DNA of 64,000 nt from Runella sp. (GCF_027484545.1 NZ_JAIXST010000053.1:1-64000), one strand, 5' to 3'; shown: positions 18,138 through 26,583, counted from the stretch's first letter. Notes: a model not told the origin generated them from the letters alone. A program made the numbers and translations.

Positions 18138-18425
18138 ATGCAAATAGATAAAGATACTCTCCATAAGATTGCGCACTTAGCGCGTTTGGAAATCAAACCG
18201 GAAGAAGAAGCCCCTTTGTTGGAAAGTCTCGTAAGCGTGCTTTCGTGGATGGAACACCTAAATGAGCTTAACACGGACGATGTAGCGCCGCTTACGCACA
18301 TTTCTTCGGAAATAAACGTGATGCGTGAAGACACGGTTGGCAATCACTTATCCCGTGAAAAAGGGCTTTTGAATGCACCTTCGCAGGATGGTACGTATTT
18401 TAGAGTTCCGAAAGTGATTGAATAA
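18138..18425 (+). CDS. gatC: Asp-tRNA(Asn)/Glu-tRNA(Gln) amidotransferase subunit C
   Basis: A 95-residue protein with the GatC profile: IAHLARLEI at residues 11-19, then a helical hairpin, DDVAPLTH near 47-54, MREDTV near 62-67 and the C-terminal DGTYFRVPKVIE. GatC stabilises the GatAB complex that amidates misacylated Glu-tRNA(Gln) or Asp-tRNA(Asn). gatA and gatB are not in this window, which is usual in Bacteroidota, where the subunits are often unlinked. It is followed by a strong hairpin terminator. Confidence 0.93.
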   Translation: MQIDKDTLHKIAHLARLEIKPEEEAPLLESLVSVLSWMEHLNELNTDDVAPLTHISSEINVMREDTVGNHLSREKGLLNAPSQDGTYFRVPKVIE

Positions 18426-18452
18426 GTAGATTCGCTCCGAGTGTAAAAAATA

Positions 18453-18480
18453 AAGCTCTTCCCAAAAATGAGAAGAGCTT
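18453..18480. terminator. Bidirectional terminator between gatC and the DUF2911 gene
   Basis: Perfect 9-bp stem AAGCTCTTC / GAAGAGCTT with a 10-nt A-rich loop. The minus-strand side runs into a T-rich tract, so it serves the DUF2911 gene; it also lies 28 bp after gatC. Confidence 0.8.
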
Positions 18481-18504
18481 CCAAATAACAGATGTTGGTG
18501 CGTA

Positions 18505-19332
18505 CTATAAAGTAGCAATCAACTTTTGATTCAAAACTACGTAATCGTCGTTTTTAGCTTCTTTGGCCAATTCAATAGATTTCATGGCTGTTGCTTTTGC
18601 GCCTGTTTTATCGCCTGCTTTTGCCTGAATTTTTGCTTTTAAGTGCATTACCCAAAACGCAGTAGGTTGTGCTTCAACGGCTTTGTTAGCCCATTCCAAT
18701 GCTTTGGCAATGTCTTTACCGTTATCAAAATAATAACTGGCGGCCTGAAAATAAGGACGGCTGTCTACAGCCATGGCTGAGCTGATTTGCGCCATGATTT
18801 TAGTGTCAATGTCAGCCACTACCGGGATTTGTACCGCGGTGTTTTCCCATAAGATTTGGATGTCGGCAGAGGAGGCTGTCAAATTACCTAAAATGATGGT
18901 GAAATTCTCAATCATCATAGGCAGCTGCATAGATTCTACTTTGAAACGAGCCACGTCATCTTCGGTTTTGTAGCCTGTCAAACCGCTGTTATTAGCGCCT
19001 TTGTTGATGATAATTTCCCAAGCACCGGCAGTAGGAACGGAATAAATTGCGTACGAACCGGCTTTTACGGGCATTCCACCCACTTTTACATCTTCTCCAA
19101 AAGTTACTTTGGTAGCTGCGTTAGCACCTGTTCTCCAAATTTTACCGAACGGTACTAAGTCACCAAAAATCTTGCGGCCTTTTGCTACCGGACGTGAATA
19201 GGTGATTTCAATGGAAGAAAGGGCAAAGTCTTGCTTGAGGGTTTGGGTTGGACTGGGGGCCGGGGTCTTGATACCTTGTGCAAAAGCACCCGCTGAAAGA
19301 AGGACAAAAAGAAGTACAACGACTTTTTTCAT
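18505..19332 (-). CDS. DUF2911 domain-containing secreted protein
   Basis: A 275-residue protein with a clear signal peptide cut after AFAQ (residue 19). Residues 40-185 carry DUF2911 features: SSIEITYSRPVAKGRKIFG, FGKIWRTGANAATKVTF, and GGMPVKAGSYAIYSVPT. The C-terminal 70 residues are helical and TPR-like (AKALEWANKAVEAQPTAFW). The family is common in Bacteroidota and its biochemical role is unknown. It is a single-gene unit ending in a shared hairpin terminator. Confidence 0.9.
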   Translation of the reverse strand: MKKVVVLLFVLLSAGAFAQGIKTPAPSPTQTLKQDFALSSIEITYSRPVAKGRKIFGDLVPFGKIWRTGANAATKVTFGEDVKVGGMPVKAGSYAIYSVPTAGAWEIIINKGANNSGLTGYKTEDDVARFKVESMQLPMMIENFTIILGNLTASSADIQILWENTAVQIPVVADIDTKIMAQISSAMAVDSRPYFQAASYYFDNGKDIAKALEWANKAVEAQPTAFWVMHLKAKIQAKAGDKTGAKATAMKSIELAKEAKNDDYVVLNQKLIATL

Positions 19333-19573
19333 TTGATTTTTTTAATTTTGGTTAAACGATTATCGCTTACAGTCTATCGGCTATTAGCTGAATTGAAAAC
19401 TCAATAATTCACTAAATAATTCAAAAAAATGACGGCTAAGTGTACCGTTGGGTTGAATTTATGAGATAATTACTGATGTATGTCATCATTTACCAACGAG
19501 GAAATGCCGATTTTTGGAGATATTAGATTCGGAGGGCCTGATATCCACTAATTATTAAATTGCTACTTTTTAC

Positions 19574-21382
19574 ATGTCAAAGCAACATACTTTTCATATT
19601 CCCGTCATGGGTCTGGGCTTTACGATGGAGTCGCCCATTAAAGTCGCTCGTTTTGGGATTTCGTCGGTCATTTCCATCATTGAAGATGAGCTGATGGAGC
19701 GCCTCCGTGAGTTGTACAGCCCGTGGGTGAATGAGACGTTCAGTCCAATTACCAAACATCAGGAAGACTGGCGTGCCAAACGAATTCAATCCTATCTCAA
19801 TTTGGTCAATCAAATTGTAAATCAGCAGGTTGAAAAGTTACAAAATTTGCCCTTTACGGTTGGAAATGAAATTGTTAAATACTTCGAACTCCTGCCCGAC
19901 GATTCGGCCATCAAAGAACTGTATCAGAAAATGATGTTGCTTGAAGAAGGGGAGAACAAGGCGCAATTGCAGGAAAGACTTCGCAGTGAAATTAAAGCCG
20001 GGGCTATTGACGTCAACATCATGGCGAAAGTAGACCGAAACAATTATACCAAAGAAGGTGAAATGCTTCCTAAAGAATTTTCGGATGCACTTTCCAGTTT
20101 GCGGGGTTTTGCCCAAAGTGATTTGGAATCTTCGGTGGTTTTTTCTGCTGGTTATAACCCGCGCCTGTATGGCTACATTGATACATTCAGCGACTTTTTT
20201 CCTGACGTAACCGGCTATTTGAAAAAGAAGATTGTGCTGAAAGTAAGCGATTACCGTTCGGCACTGACGCAGGGTAAACTATTGGCCAAAAAGGGTTTGT
20301 GGATTTCTGAATTCAGAATTGAATCAGGATTGAACTGTGGCGGACATGCTTTTGCGACCGATGGGCTCTTGTTGGGTCCTATTATGGAGGAGTTTAAGGC
20401 AAATAGAGAAGCCCTCGCAAACGAGCTTTGGACCATGTGCAATCAAGCCTTGGTTTCAAAAGGAGCTACAACTTTTGAAACTCGACCCGTGCTTCGCATT
20501 ACAGTGCAGGGCGGTATCGGAACTGCCAACGAGAATAAATTTCTGTTGGAGCATTACCAAGCCGATGCTACCGGTTGGGGAAGTCCGTTTTTGCTCGTTC
20601 CGGAAGCGACGAGCGTGGACGAAACTACCCTTCAGTCGTTGGCTACGGCCAAACCTGACGATTATTACCTGAGTCATGCATCACCGTTAGGGATTCCTTT
20701 TAATAATTTCCGAAAAAGTACGGCTCAACAGCAATTAGCAACGCGTATTGCGAAAAACCGCCCGGGTAGTCCCTGTTACAAGAAATTTCTGGTAGCTAAT
20801 ACGGAATTTACCGAAATACCCATTTGTGCCGCTTCGCGCGAATACCAGCATTTGAAAATTAATAAATTGAAACAACAGAATCTTTCGCCCGCAGCGTACG
20901 AAGCGCAATTGGCGGAGGTGACCGAAAAAGATTGCCTTTGTGAAGGTTTGGGTGCTTCGGCTTTGTTGAGCGAAGGCTTGCAACCTGCTCATAAACTCAA
21001 TGCCGTTACGATATGCCCAGGGCCTAATTTGGCGTATTTCTCCGGCGTATTTACGTTACAGCAAATGGTTGATCACATTTATGGCCGTTTGAATTTGCTC
21101 AATTCAGTGAAGCGTTCCAACCTGTTTGTGAATGAGTTGAGGATGTACATCAACTACTTTGATGATGAGTTGAAGAAAAACATGGATAGCCTCACGACCA
21201 AGAAAGTGCGTTATTTCCAACTGTTTCAAACGAATCTTCTGCAAGGGGTGGATTATTATAAACGACTCATGCCTTCTCTGAAAAATGAAGCGGAGCGGTA
21301 TTTGGAAGAAATGAAGGAAGAACTAAATCAGTTTGAAAATACGATAAAAAATATGTCAGTTCCCGTTCCTGTGGGGGCGTAA
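19574..21382 (+). CDS. Conserved protein of unknown function, 602 residues, cysteine motifs
   Basis: Not secreted by sequence. The N-terminal VMGLGFTMESPIKVARFGISSVISI recalls the first strand and PI-x-xA-x-x-GI turn of FMN-dependent TIM-barrel enzymes. GLNCGGHAFATDGLLLGPI (near 254-272), LRITVQGGIG (near 308) and GLGASALL (near 473) could fit phosphate-binding turns of such a barrel. Cysteines occur in NCGG, SPCYKK, IPICAAS and KDCLCEGLG, a spacing that might hold a metal or iron-sulfur cluster. The last 90 residues are helical and charged. None of this proves a function, and I cannot name the family. Stands alone, with a hairpin terminator downstream. Confidence 0.75.
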   Translation: MSKQHTFHIPVMGLGFTMESPIKVARFGISSVISIIEDELMERLRELYSPWVNETFSPITKHQEDWRAKRIQSYLNLVNQIVNQQVEKLQNLPFTVGNEIVKYFELLPDDSAIKELYQKMMLLEEGENKAQLQERLRSEIKAGAIDVNIMAKVDRNNYTKEGEMLPKEFSDALSSLRGFAQSDLESSVVFSAGYNPRLYGYIDTFSDFFPDVTGYLKKKIVLKVSDYRSALTQGKLLAKKGLWISEFRIESGLNCGGHAFATDGLLLGPIMEEFKANREALANELWTMCNQALVSKGATTFETRPVLRITVQGGIGTANENKFLLEHYQADATGWGSPFLLVPEATSVDETTLQSLATAKPDDYYLSHASPLGIPFNNFRKSTAQQQLATRIAKNRPGSPCYKKFLVANTEFTEIPICAASREYQHLKINKLKQQNLSPAAYEAQLAEVTEKDCLCEGLGASALLSEGLQPAHKLNAVTICPGPNLAYFSGVFTLQQMVDHIYGRLNLLNSVKRSNLFVNELRMYINYFDDELKKNMDSLTTKKVRYFQLFQTNLLQGVDYYKRLMPSLKNEAERYLEEMKEELNQFENTIKNMSVPVPVGA

Positions 21383-21418
21383 ATGAAGAATATTAGTTTT
21401 TGGTTTTTTAAGTGTTTC

Positions 21419-21446
21419 AGTGGTTAGCAAATTTTTGCTGACCACT
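21419..21446 (+). terminator. Terminator of the 602-residue protein gene
   Basis: 12-bp stem AGTGGTTAGCAA / TTGCTGACCACT with one T-G wobble and a T-rich loop, followed by a T-rich stretch. It lies 37 bp after the stop codon. Confidence 0.7.
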
Positions 21447-21532
21447 CTTGTTTGATTCTCTTTCCGGAAAGAGTTACTTCTTCTGCTTTTTCGCTGGTTT
21501 CCCCTCCAATACCTTCGTATGCTATTAAATAG

Positions 21533-21652
21533 ACAAAACCGGGCGAGCAGTGGAAGGTCATCAGCCTGAAAGTTAATCAATTGTATGAGGAAGAAAACGT
21601 AAACTTGCCTGTGATTGCTATAACACAAAGCTTGGAATTTAAGAAGCAATAA
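21533..21652 (+). pseudogene. Orphan 3' end of a lost gene (about 39 codons)
   Basis: After a TAG at 21530, a coding-like frame reads TKPGEQWKVISLKVNQLY... and ends ITQSLEFKKQ with a TAA at 21650. It has no start codon. A hairpin terminator follows 35 bp later in the same orientation. Together they look like the tail of a gene whose body was deleted, perhaps when the neighbouring insertion sequence moved in. The parent family is not recognised, and a chance frame is possible. Confidence 0.3.
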
Positions 21653-21686
21653 TCGCCAACTCTATTGTTAGAAATTCATAGAGACT

Positions 21687-21710
21687 AATCACTTTTATTG
21701 AGTGATTTTT
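21687..21710 (+). terminator. Small hairpin terminator after the gene remnant
   Basis: AATCACT / AGTGATT with a 7-nt loop followed by TTTTT. It appears to terminate the vanished gene whose tail is at 21533-21652. Confidence 0.55.
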
Positions 21711-21791
21711 AAGATAGTCTGTGCCCGTTGGTATAATTAAAGACATATCTTCCAAATTGAATCCATTCGTTTTTAGATGCTTAAAGTAATA

Positions 21792-21810
21792 CCGCGCGGG
21801 AGACCCCGTC
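21792..21810 (-). repeat. GC-rich 19-bp dispersed repeat, copy D
   Basis: On the minus strand GACGGGGTCTCCCGCGCGG, in otherwise AT-rich intergenic DNA 54 bp before the IS1595-type element. It differs from copy C (45395) at three positions. It forms a CGGG-GTCT-CCCG hairpin. Confidence 0.65.
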
Positions 21811-21928
21811 TATTTTCCAGCGTTTAGCATATTTTTTGTCAACCATTTTCTGATGTAAAATAGGGCTCAATTATGATTTCAAGTTGCTAAATAGAGCGTT
21901 AAAATAGTTTTTTTTGTAAAAAAAGCTT

Positions 21929-22626
21929 ATGATTCTAAGAATAAATGACGTTGTTGATGACCGATTATGCTATGAAAAAGTAAGAGAACTCCGTTGGTCT
22001 GAAGGGGTAAAATGTCCTCACCGTGGCAGCCATAAACACAACCGTCATGGGCATCACAATACAACTGAACACCGTTATCGTTACCAATGCAAAGATTGTT
22101 CGAGGTGTTTTGACGATTTAACCAATACTATTTTTCAAGGGCATCATCAGCCACTGAAAGTATGGATAATATGCCTTTACCTAATGCGTTTAAACCTCTC
22201 TAACGCACAGATTTCCAAAGAATTGGGAGTAAGCGAAAACGACACACACGTAATGACAAGCCTTTTAAGAGAAGGCGTTTGCGAGAAAAGTCCACAAGAA
22301 ATAGTAGAAGGCGAGGTAGAGTTTGATGAGTTATACCTCATTGCAGGCCATTTCATATATTCATAAAACTGTTAACCATACTCAAGGCCAGTACGCCCGA
22401 GATGAGGATGGCAAATGTGAAGTCCATGTCAATACAATGAAATCTTTTTGCGGGGCTCCCCGTGCGGTCATTGTTAAGGCCGTGGCTACGTCCCCATCGT
22501 GGAATTTCGCAAGAAAGACTCCCTTATTATTTGGGATTTTTTGAATACTTACACAACATTCGAAAACGAGGTGCAAGTTGCACTCACTGCTTTAGTTCAA
22601 CTTTTAGTAGCAACTTGAATCCATAA
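21929..22626 (+). pseudogene. IS1595-family transposase pseudogene (internal deletion plus 16-bp insertion)
   Basis: Residues 1-140 contain the N-terminal zinc-ribbon (CPH, CKDCSRCF) and helical domain, then EFDELYLIAGH, the first catalytic block. There the frame jumps: about a hundred codons of the DDE core are missing, and the sequence resumes in another frame at HKTVNHTQGQYARDEDG, CEVHVNTMKSF. A second break follows: a 16-bp GC-rich insertion at 22451-22466 interrupts the motif. Past it, a third frame reads SLLRPWLRPHRGISQERLPY and FFEYLHNIRKRG, typical of the family C-terminus. The normally conserved Glu of NTxExFW is Lys. The gene cannot make an active enzyme. Confidence 0.85.
22451..22466 (+). 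repeat. 16-bp GC-rich insertion in the IS1595 transposase, copy B
   Basis: CGGGGCTCCCCGTGCG is inserted between TCTTTTTG and GTCATTGTTAAGG. Removing exactly 16 bp rejoins codons into F-W-S-L-L-R-P-W-L-R-P-H-R-G, the family motif. The boundary is ambiguous by one G. The insert contains a CGGGG-CT-CCCCG hairpin and belongs to the 19-bp repeat family of copies A, C and D. Confidence 0.8.
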
Positions 22627-22775
22627 TTGAGCCTTAAAGAAATAAGCCTAATGAATTTGCCCCTAATTTTTATTTGCTCTTAAAATTGTACAATTAAACG
22701 ACGCTATTCTTCAATCTTTACTTAGATTAATGCAGAAATAAAGCAATTTTTTAGGCAGACGTAAAATCAAAGCCT

Positions 22776-22783
22776 TAATTTTG
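22776..22783 (+). promoter_or_regulatory. Candidate -7 box for the Ig/cadherin-like protein gene
   Basis: TAATTTTG matches TANNTTTG 35 nt before the ATG at 22819. A T-rich stretch (TTTTTTAG) sits near the -33 region but TTTG itself is absent. Confidence 0.4.
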
Positions 22784-22818
22784 CGTTTAATTAAATCAGA
22801 TGAGACTTAGCTTCCATT

Positions 22819-24402
22819 ATGAGATATTCAGTTCAATTTTTTGTCCTTCTGCTATTTGTTTCAACTACATTACTCAGGGCACAGGACAATCGTACAAACT
22901 TTCAGATAGAGCTTCCTTCCGAACCTAATTGGAATACGGTGCAGGAAGGGAGTCGTATCGAATTTCGATTAAAAACTACGGGCGGGAAAAGTGATTCTGT
23001 CAAGTATGTTATTATGCAAGGTTTGGTCGAAGGCATGGTCTTTGACTCCACAGGTCATTTTGGATGGGTCCCATCCTACGAAATGGCGGATCGTACCAAT
23101 ACTCAAAAATCAGTACAGATTATTTTCGAGGCGAGAAACAAACAAAATGAAACAGCGACTCGCTCCATAGAGTTAAAGGTAGTCCATGTGAACAGACCTC
23201 CTCGGGTGGAAGAGTTAAAACCTTTTTATGTTCAAAATCGCACCCAAAATATTTATAGAATTGATGCCAATGCTTTAAAGGATGACGACGGCGATCCCCT
23301 GGTTGTAATTCCCGTAGCGGAAACAATGCCAGAAGGGGCGAAACTCACTTCAGCAGGAGAACTAACGTGGCATCCTTCTCTTACTCAATTCAATAATTTA
23401 AAAACGAGTCCTGTTTTTATTGATTTTTTGGTAGAAGACCAGCCGGGAAAAGCCCGGGCAAAAGGAAGGCTGAAAATTGAAGCTACCCAGATGGATTTGC
23501 CGCCAAGCATTATACAGGTGCCTAAAGGTGAGTATTTTAAGTCAAAAGAAAACGCTACAGTCAATCTTAAGTTTTTTCTGTCGGATCCTAATGGAGATGA
23601 CGATATTTCCGCTTTTGATTTTGTAACTGACAATCCGGATGTACCTGCAAGTACCCTCGTCAGAAATACCCCTAATCAATATGAATTCATTTGGACGCCC
23701 AATTATGATTTTGTAAAAGACCCTCACGATTCACTTTCTTTTACCATTACTTTTTTTGTAATTGATAAAGAACAGAATAGAGATGAGCAAAAAATAAGAT
23801 TTAACATTGTTAATGCCATCAATGAAGCTGAAAAAGACCGTCAGCTATATGATTTATACCGAGCTGCTTTGGTAGATGCCTGGAACTTGGTGACCCAACT
23901 CAGCGAAAAAGAGCAGGAGCTTAAAAGGTCGTATTTGAAAGCCAAAAAAGGCAAAAAAAATCGCTCTATGGTCAATGCAGGCTTGGGAGCAACTACCGGA
24001 CTTTCGCCGGCTGTTATTAAAGCACCTCAGACAAAATCTATTGTTTCGGCCATTGGAGGAACTACAATTGTTACTATTGGTGCCTTGGAAGCCGCTGAGG
24101 TCATTGGTAAACCTCTTCGTGATTTATTGGATCGTTATAACTACGTACTGGAAAAGAAAATCGAGATTCAAAGTAAAGGAGATGTTTTTGCCCGTGAATA
24201 TGCCCTTAAAGCTTCTCGGCGGCAAGGAGATTTTGCTAAAAAACGCGATGAATTCAAAGCAGCTCTTTCCATAAAAGGTCTTGTTACGCTGGATTTGGAT
24301 GCCGGCTGGGAAAACAAAAAAGAAGCGACCGATAAAGCTATCGGTCGCGCATTTAAGGATTTTACGCCTTTAGAAGTTACGAATCGTGCTCGCCAGCAAT
24401 AG
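22819..24402 (+). CDS. Secreted Ig/cadherin-like domain protein with helical C-terminus
   Basis: A 527-residue exported protein, signal peptide ending near LLRAQ (residue 21). It has three successive beta-sandwich segments of the putative-Ig/cadherin type, each with a GxxxxxPSYxxxD or WxPxxD ending (FGWVPSYEMAD near 75, LTWHPSLTQF near 190, FIWTPNYDFV near 292) and NRPPR or DLPPS linkers. From about 335 the protein is helical and Lys/Glu-rich, with a short hydrophobic Gly-rich stretch near 394-422. Function is unknown; the architecture suggests a periplasmic or surface structural protein. It ends in a strong terminator. Confidence 0.75.
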   Translation: MRYSVQFFVLLLFVSTTLLRAQDNRTNFQIELPSEPNWNTVQEGSRIEFRLKTTGGKSDSVKYVIMQGLVEGMVFDSTGHFGWVPSYEMADRTNTQKSVQIIFEARNKQNETATRSIELKVVHVNRPPRVEELKPFYVQNRTQNIYRIDANALKDDDGDPLVVIPVAETMPEGAKLTSAGELTWHPSLTQFNNLKTSPVFIDFLVEDQPGKARAKGRLKIEATQMDLPPSIIQVPKGEYFKSKENATVNLKFFLSDPNGDDDISAFDFVTDNPDVPASTLVRNTPNQYEFIWTPNYDFVKDPHDSLSFTITFFVIDKEQNRDEQKIRFNIVNAINEAEKDRQLYDLYRAALVDAWNLVTQLSEKEQELKRSYLKAKKGKKNRSMVNAGLGATTGLSPAVIKAPQTKSIVSAIGGTTIVTIGALEAAEVIGKPLRDLLDRYNYVLEKKIEIQSKGDVFAREYALKASRRQGDFAKKRDEFKAALSIKGLVTLDLDAGWENKKEATDKAIGRAFKDFTPLEVTNRARQQ

Positions 24403-24449
24403 AACCGTCGGTCGGTTGATGTGTCTTTTTAAACCCGACTGACGGTTTT
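24403..24449 (+). terminator. Terminator of the Ig/cadherin-like gene
   Basis: Long imperfect stem AACCGTCGGTCGGT / ACCCGACTGACGGTT followed by TTTTATTTT. Its last bases overlap the stop codon of the convergent gene at 24448. Confidence 0.85.
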
Positions 24450-26481
24450 ATTTTGTGACCTTCAACTTTCCTTGCATCAACGTATGATGTCCCGGGAATG
24501 TGCACAGGTATGTATATTCGCCGGGCTCATTGGGAGCAATGAAGTAGATAGATTCGCTCGTTTCGGGTTGCAAAATGTTGGTATGGAAAATCACATTGGC
24601 AGATTTTGGAACATACTGCATATCAGAACCTTTCAGACCTAATTTGATAGCGGCTTCTCCTACGGGATTAGCCATACCAGGCTTTACAATGACACAATTG
24701 TGAAGCATATCGTCGTTGTTATTAAAGACCCATTTTATCCGACTGCCCGCTTTCACCTGAACTTCTGTTACGTCAAACTTTAGGCCCGGTTTTGTACCCA
24801 AAGTGATTACCTGGTCAGGGCCGTTTGTCCAGTCGGCAGGTTGGTCAAGGGTGCGTTTGGGACTGTTTGAAGCTTTTGAAGGGGCAGAAGCAGAACTTGT
24901 GGCAGGCATTGTATGTCCGCTATGTACACTTGCCGTTTCCACTGCCGGTTTTTGCGTATTTGCAGTCCATTGAGTGCTTGGTATTTTTTCGCCGTCGGCA
25001 ATTTCATTCAGGGTATAATACCCCACGTTGTGTAATAAAGGCATACCTGCCGCCGAGCGAATTCCTTCCGCTTTGATTTCATGAATATATCCCAACTTCA
25101 AACTGTCTAACACAATTCGGGCTTTCAGTCCATTGTCTGATACAATAATGTGGCGTATTGCCCGCTCCGAAGCATTGATAATGGGACTGCCGTACGTATG
25201 GTGATATTTGTAAGTAAACGAGTTGAATTGATAAGAAGCGGGGTCCTGAGCGGCTTTCTTGTCTGCCGGAAGGGTGAATTCAACCTCAAAACCGTCCGGC
25301 ATAGAACGAACCGTTTTCATTTCAAACGGAGTCTTACCCGTCCATACCAATCGTTGAACGCCAAAAGGATCTTTTCCTGTGGCCGACCAACCGCGACTGG
25401 TTTGGCCGACAAACATCGAACCGTCTAAGCCCCAAACCATTCGCAAGATACCCGATTGGAAACCTTCCCGGAAAGGAAAGCAGATGCCCTGCCAACGCCC
25501 TTTTACTTTTTCAAGCATGACCCGCATGATTTTACTGTGTCCTTGGTCTCCCACAAAAAGCTGACCTTCAAAAGGCCCGAAAGCACCCTTTGTCATGTCT
25601 TCTTTAATGTCAGAGGTAGAAATTCCCATCAACGTATGGGGAAACCAAACCGCAGGGGCTTTCAGTCCCGGTACCCGTTTGGCTACTTCGTACAAAGGTT
25701 CTCCCGTATCGGGAATGTCTTTTTGTTTCAATTTCAAGGGAGAGTCGGGCTCCTGACTCCATACCAGCCCTTCTGGATTACCGGCGAAATCACCCGTTTC
25801 TAAGTGAGTCATGCGGCCGGAACCTACCCAGTCTCCCTGATTTTCAGTGTAGAACATATCACCGTTTTGCAAAGCAATGTACCCTGCCGGTGAGCGCAAA
25901 CCTGTCGCAATGGGTTTCATGTTGGCTTTGTCGTCAAATTTCAATAACCAACCGCGCCATTTTGCCATGCTGGAACCGTGCCCGATCCAGCCTAAATTGA
26001 GTGTAACGAGCAGCTCACCGTTGGGTGCCTGAACGGGCCCGTACGAGTATTCGTGGTAATTTCCCGACAAAGGCCATTTGTAAAACGAATCATACACATC
26101 GGCAACTCCATCGCCATCTGAATCGACCAAATGCGTGATTTCCCCGCGCTGTGATAGCAGAAAGGAACCATCGGGGCGATAAAGCAAGCCCAGAGGTTCG
26201 TGCAGACCGTGTGCAAATCGCTTATAGGTAGGTTGTCCCGACCCTTTTAGGTACGGATTGGTAATCATCCACACCTCACCCCGCCGGGTAGAAGCCGCCA
26301 AACGTCCATCGGGTAAGACCGACAATCCGCCGATTTCCAGTTGAATATTTTCAGGGACAGGTAAGGTAACAATGCGATAATAATCTTCTTCAATCATGGG
26401 ACGGTTTTGCGCCTGGCCTACAAACGAAGAAGCAAAGGACAGAAGGAGAGAATACAAAAAGATTTTTTTCATGAACAGCAA
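24448..26481 (-). CDS. Beta-propeller dehydrogenase-like protein fused to a plastocyanin/azurin-type copper domain
   Basis: A 677-residue exported protein with a signal peptide ending near GQAQ. Residues 45-420 form a six-bladed propeller of the type found in sugar-dehydrogenase-like proteins (LSVLPDGRLAASTRRGEVW, HEPLGLLYRPDGSFLLSQRGE, GLRSPAGYIALQNGDMFYTE). A linker rich in Ser and Pro near 510-550 leads to a C-terminal cupredoxin with a type 1 copper site: His in DDMLHNC, Cys660, His665 and Met669 in CTFPGHHTLM, at azurin spacing. The fusion suggests electron transfer out of the propeller by copper. Its substrate is unknown. It stands alone. Confidence 0.8.
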   Translation of the reverse strand: MLFMKKIFLYSLLLSFASSFVGQAQNRPMIEEDYYRIVTLPVPENIQLEIGGLSVLPDGRLAASTRRGEVWMITNPYLKGSGQPTYKRFAHGLHEPLGLLYRPDGSFLLSQRGEITHLVDSDGDGVADVYDSFYKWPLSGNYHEYSYGPVQAPNGELLVTLNLGWIGHGSSMAKWRGWLLKFDDKANMKPIATGLRSPAGYIALQNGDMFYTENQGDWVGSGRMTHLETGDFAGNPEGLVWSQEPDSPLKLKQKDIPDTGEPLYEVAKRVPGLKAPAVWFPHTLMGISTSDIKEDMTKGAFGPFEGQLFVGDQGHSKIMRVMLEKVKGRWQGICFPFREGFQSGILRMVWGLDGSMFVGQTSRGWSATGKDPFGVQRLVWTGKTPFEMKTVRSMPDGFEVEFTLPADKKAAQDPASYQFNSFTYKYHHTYGSPIINASERAIRHIIVSDNGLKARIVLDSLKLGYIHEIKAEGIRSAAGMPLLHNVGYYTLNEIADGEKIPSTQWTANTQKPAVETASVHSGHTMPATSSASAPSKASNSPKRTLDQPADWTNGPDQVITLGTKPGLKFDVTEVQVKAGSRIKWVFNNNDDMLHNCVIVKPGMANPVGEAAIKLGLKGSDMQYVPKSANVIFHTNILQPETSESIYFIAPNEPGEYTYLCTFPGHHTLMQGKLKVTK

Positions 26482-26526
26482 CCTTGTTTTTCAATAATAA
26501 AGACCATTCAGCATTTCTTTTACCCA

Positions 26527-26566
26527 AAATAAAAGCGGCGCACCAAGTAGCACTCCGCTTTTATTT
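26527..26566 (-). terminator. Terminator of mdh
   Basis: Perfect 12-bp stem AAATAAAAGCGG / CCGCTTTTATTT with a 16-nt loop, 17 bp after the mdh stop on the minus strand, with T-rich sequence in the stem foot. Confidence 0.85.
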
Positions 26567-26583
26567 AAATTGTATTATTTCGA

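Larger units (their letters stand above)
21864..22633 (+). mobile_element. Defective IS1595-type (ISXO2-like) insertion sequence
   Basis: Terminal inverted repeats of 26 bp with two mismatches lie at 21864-21889 (starts GGCTCAATTATG, ends AAGTTGCTA) and 22608-22633. The span is about 770 bp, shorter than the roughly 1 kb usual for this group, which fits the internal deletion seen in the transposase. I see no clear 8-bp target duplication (TAAAATAG on the left, TTAAAGAA on the right), so flanking rearrangement is possible. Confidence 0.8.

Noticed and set aside
21356-21649. 97-codon minus-strand frame opposite the gene remnant
   Set aside because: Basic, low-quality composition and it crosses the terminator of the 602-residue gene; treated as a shadow.
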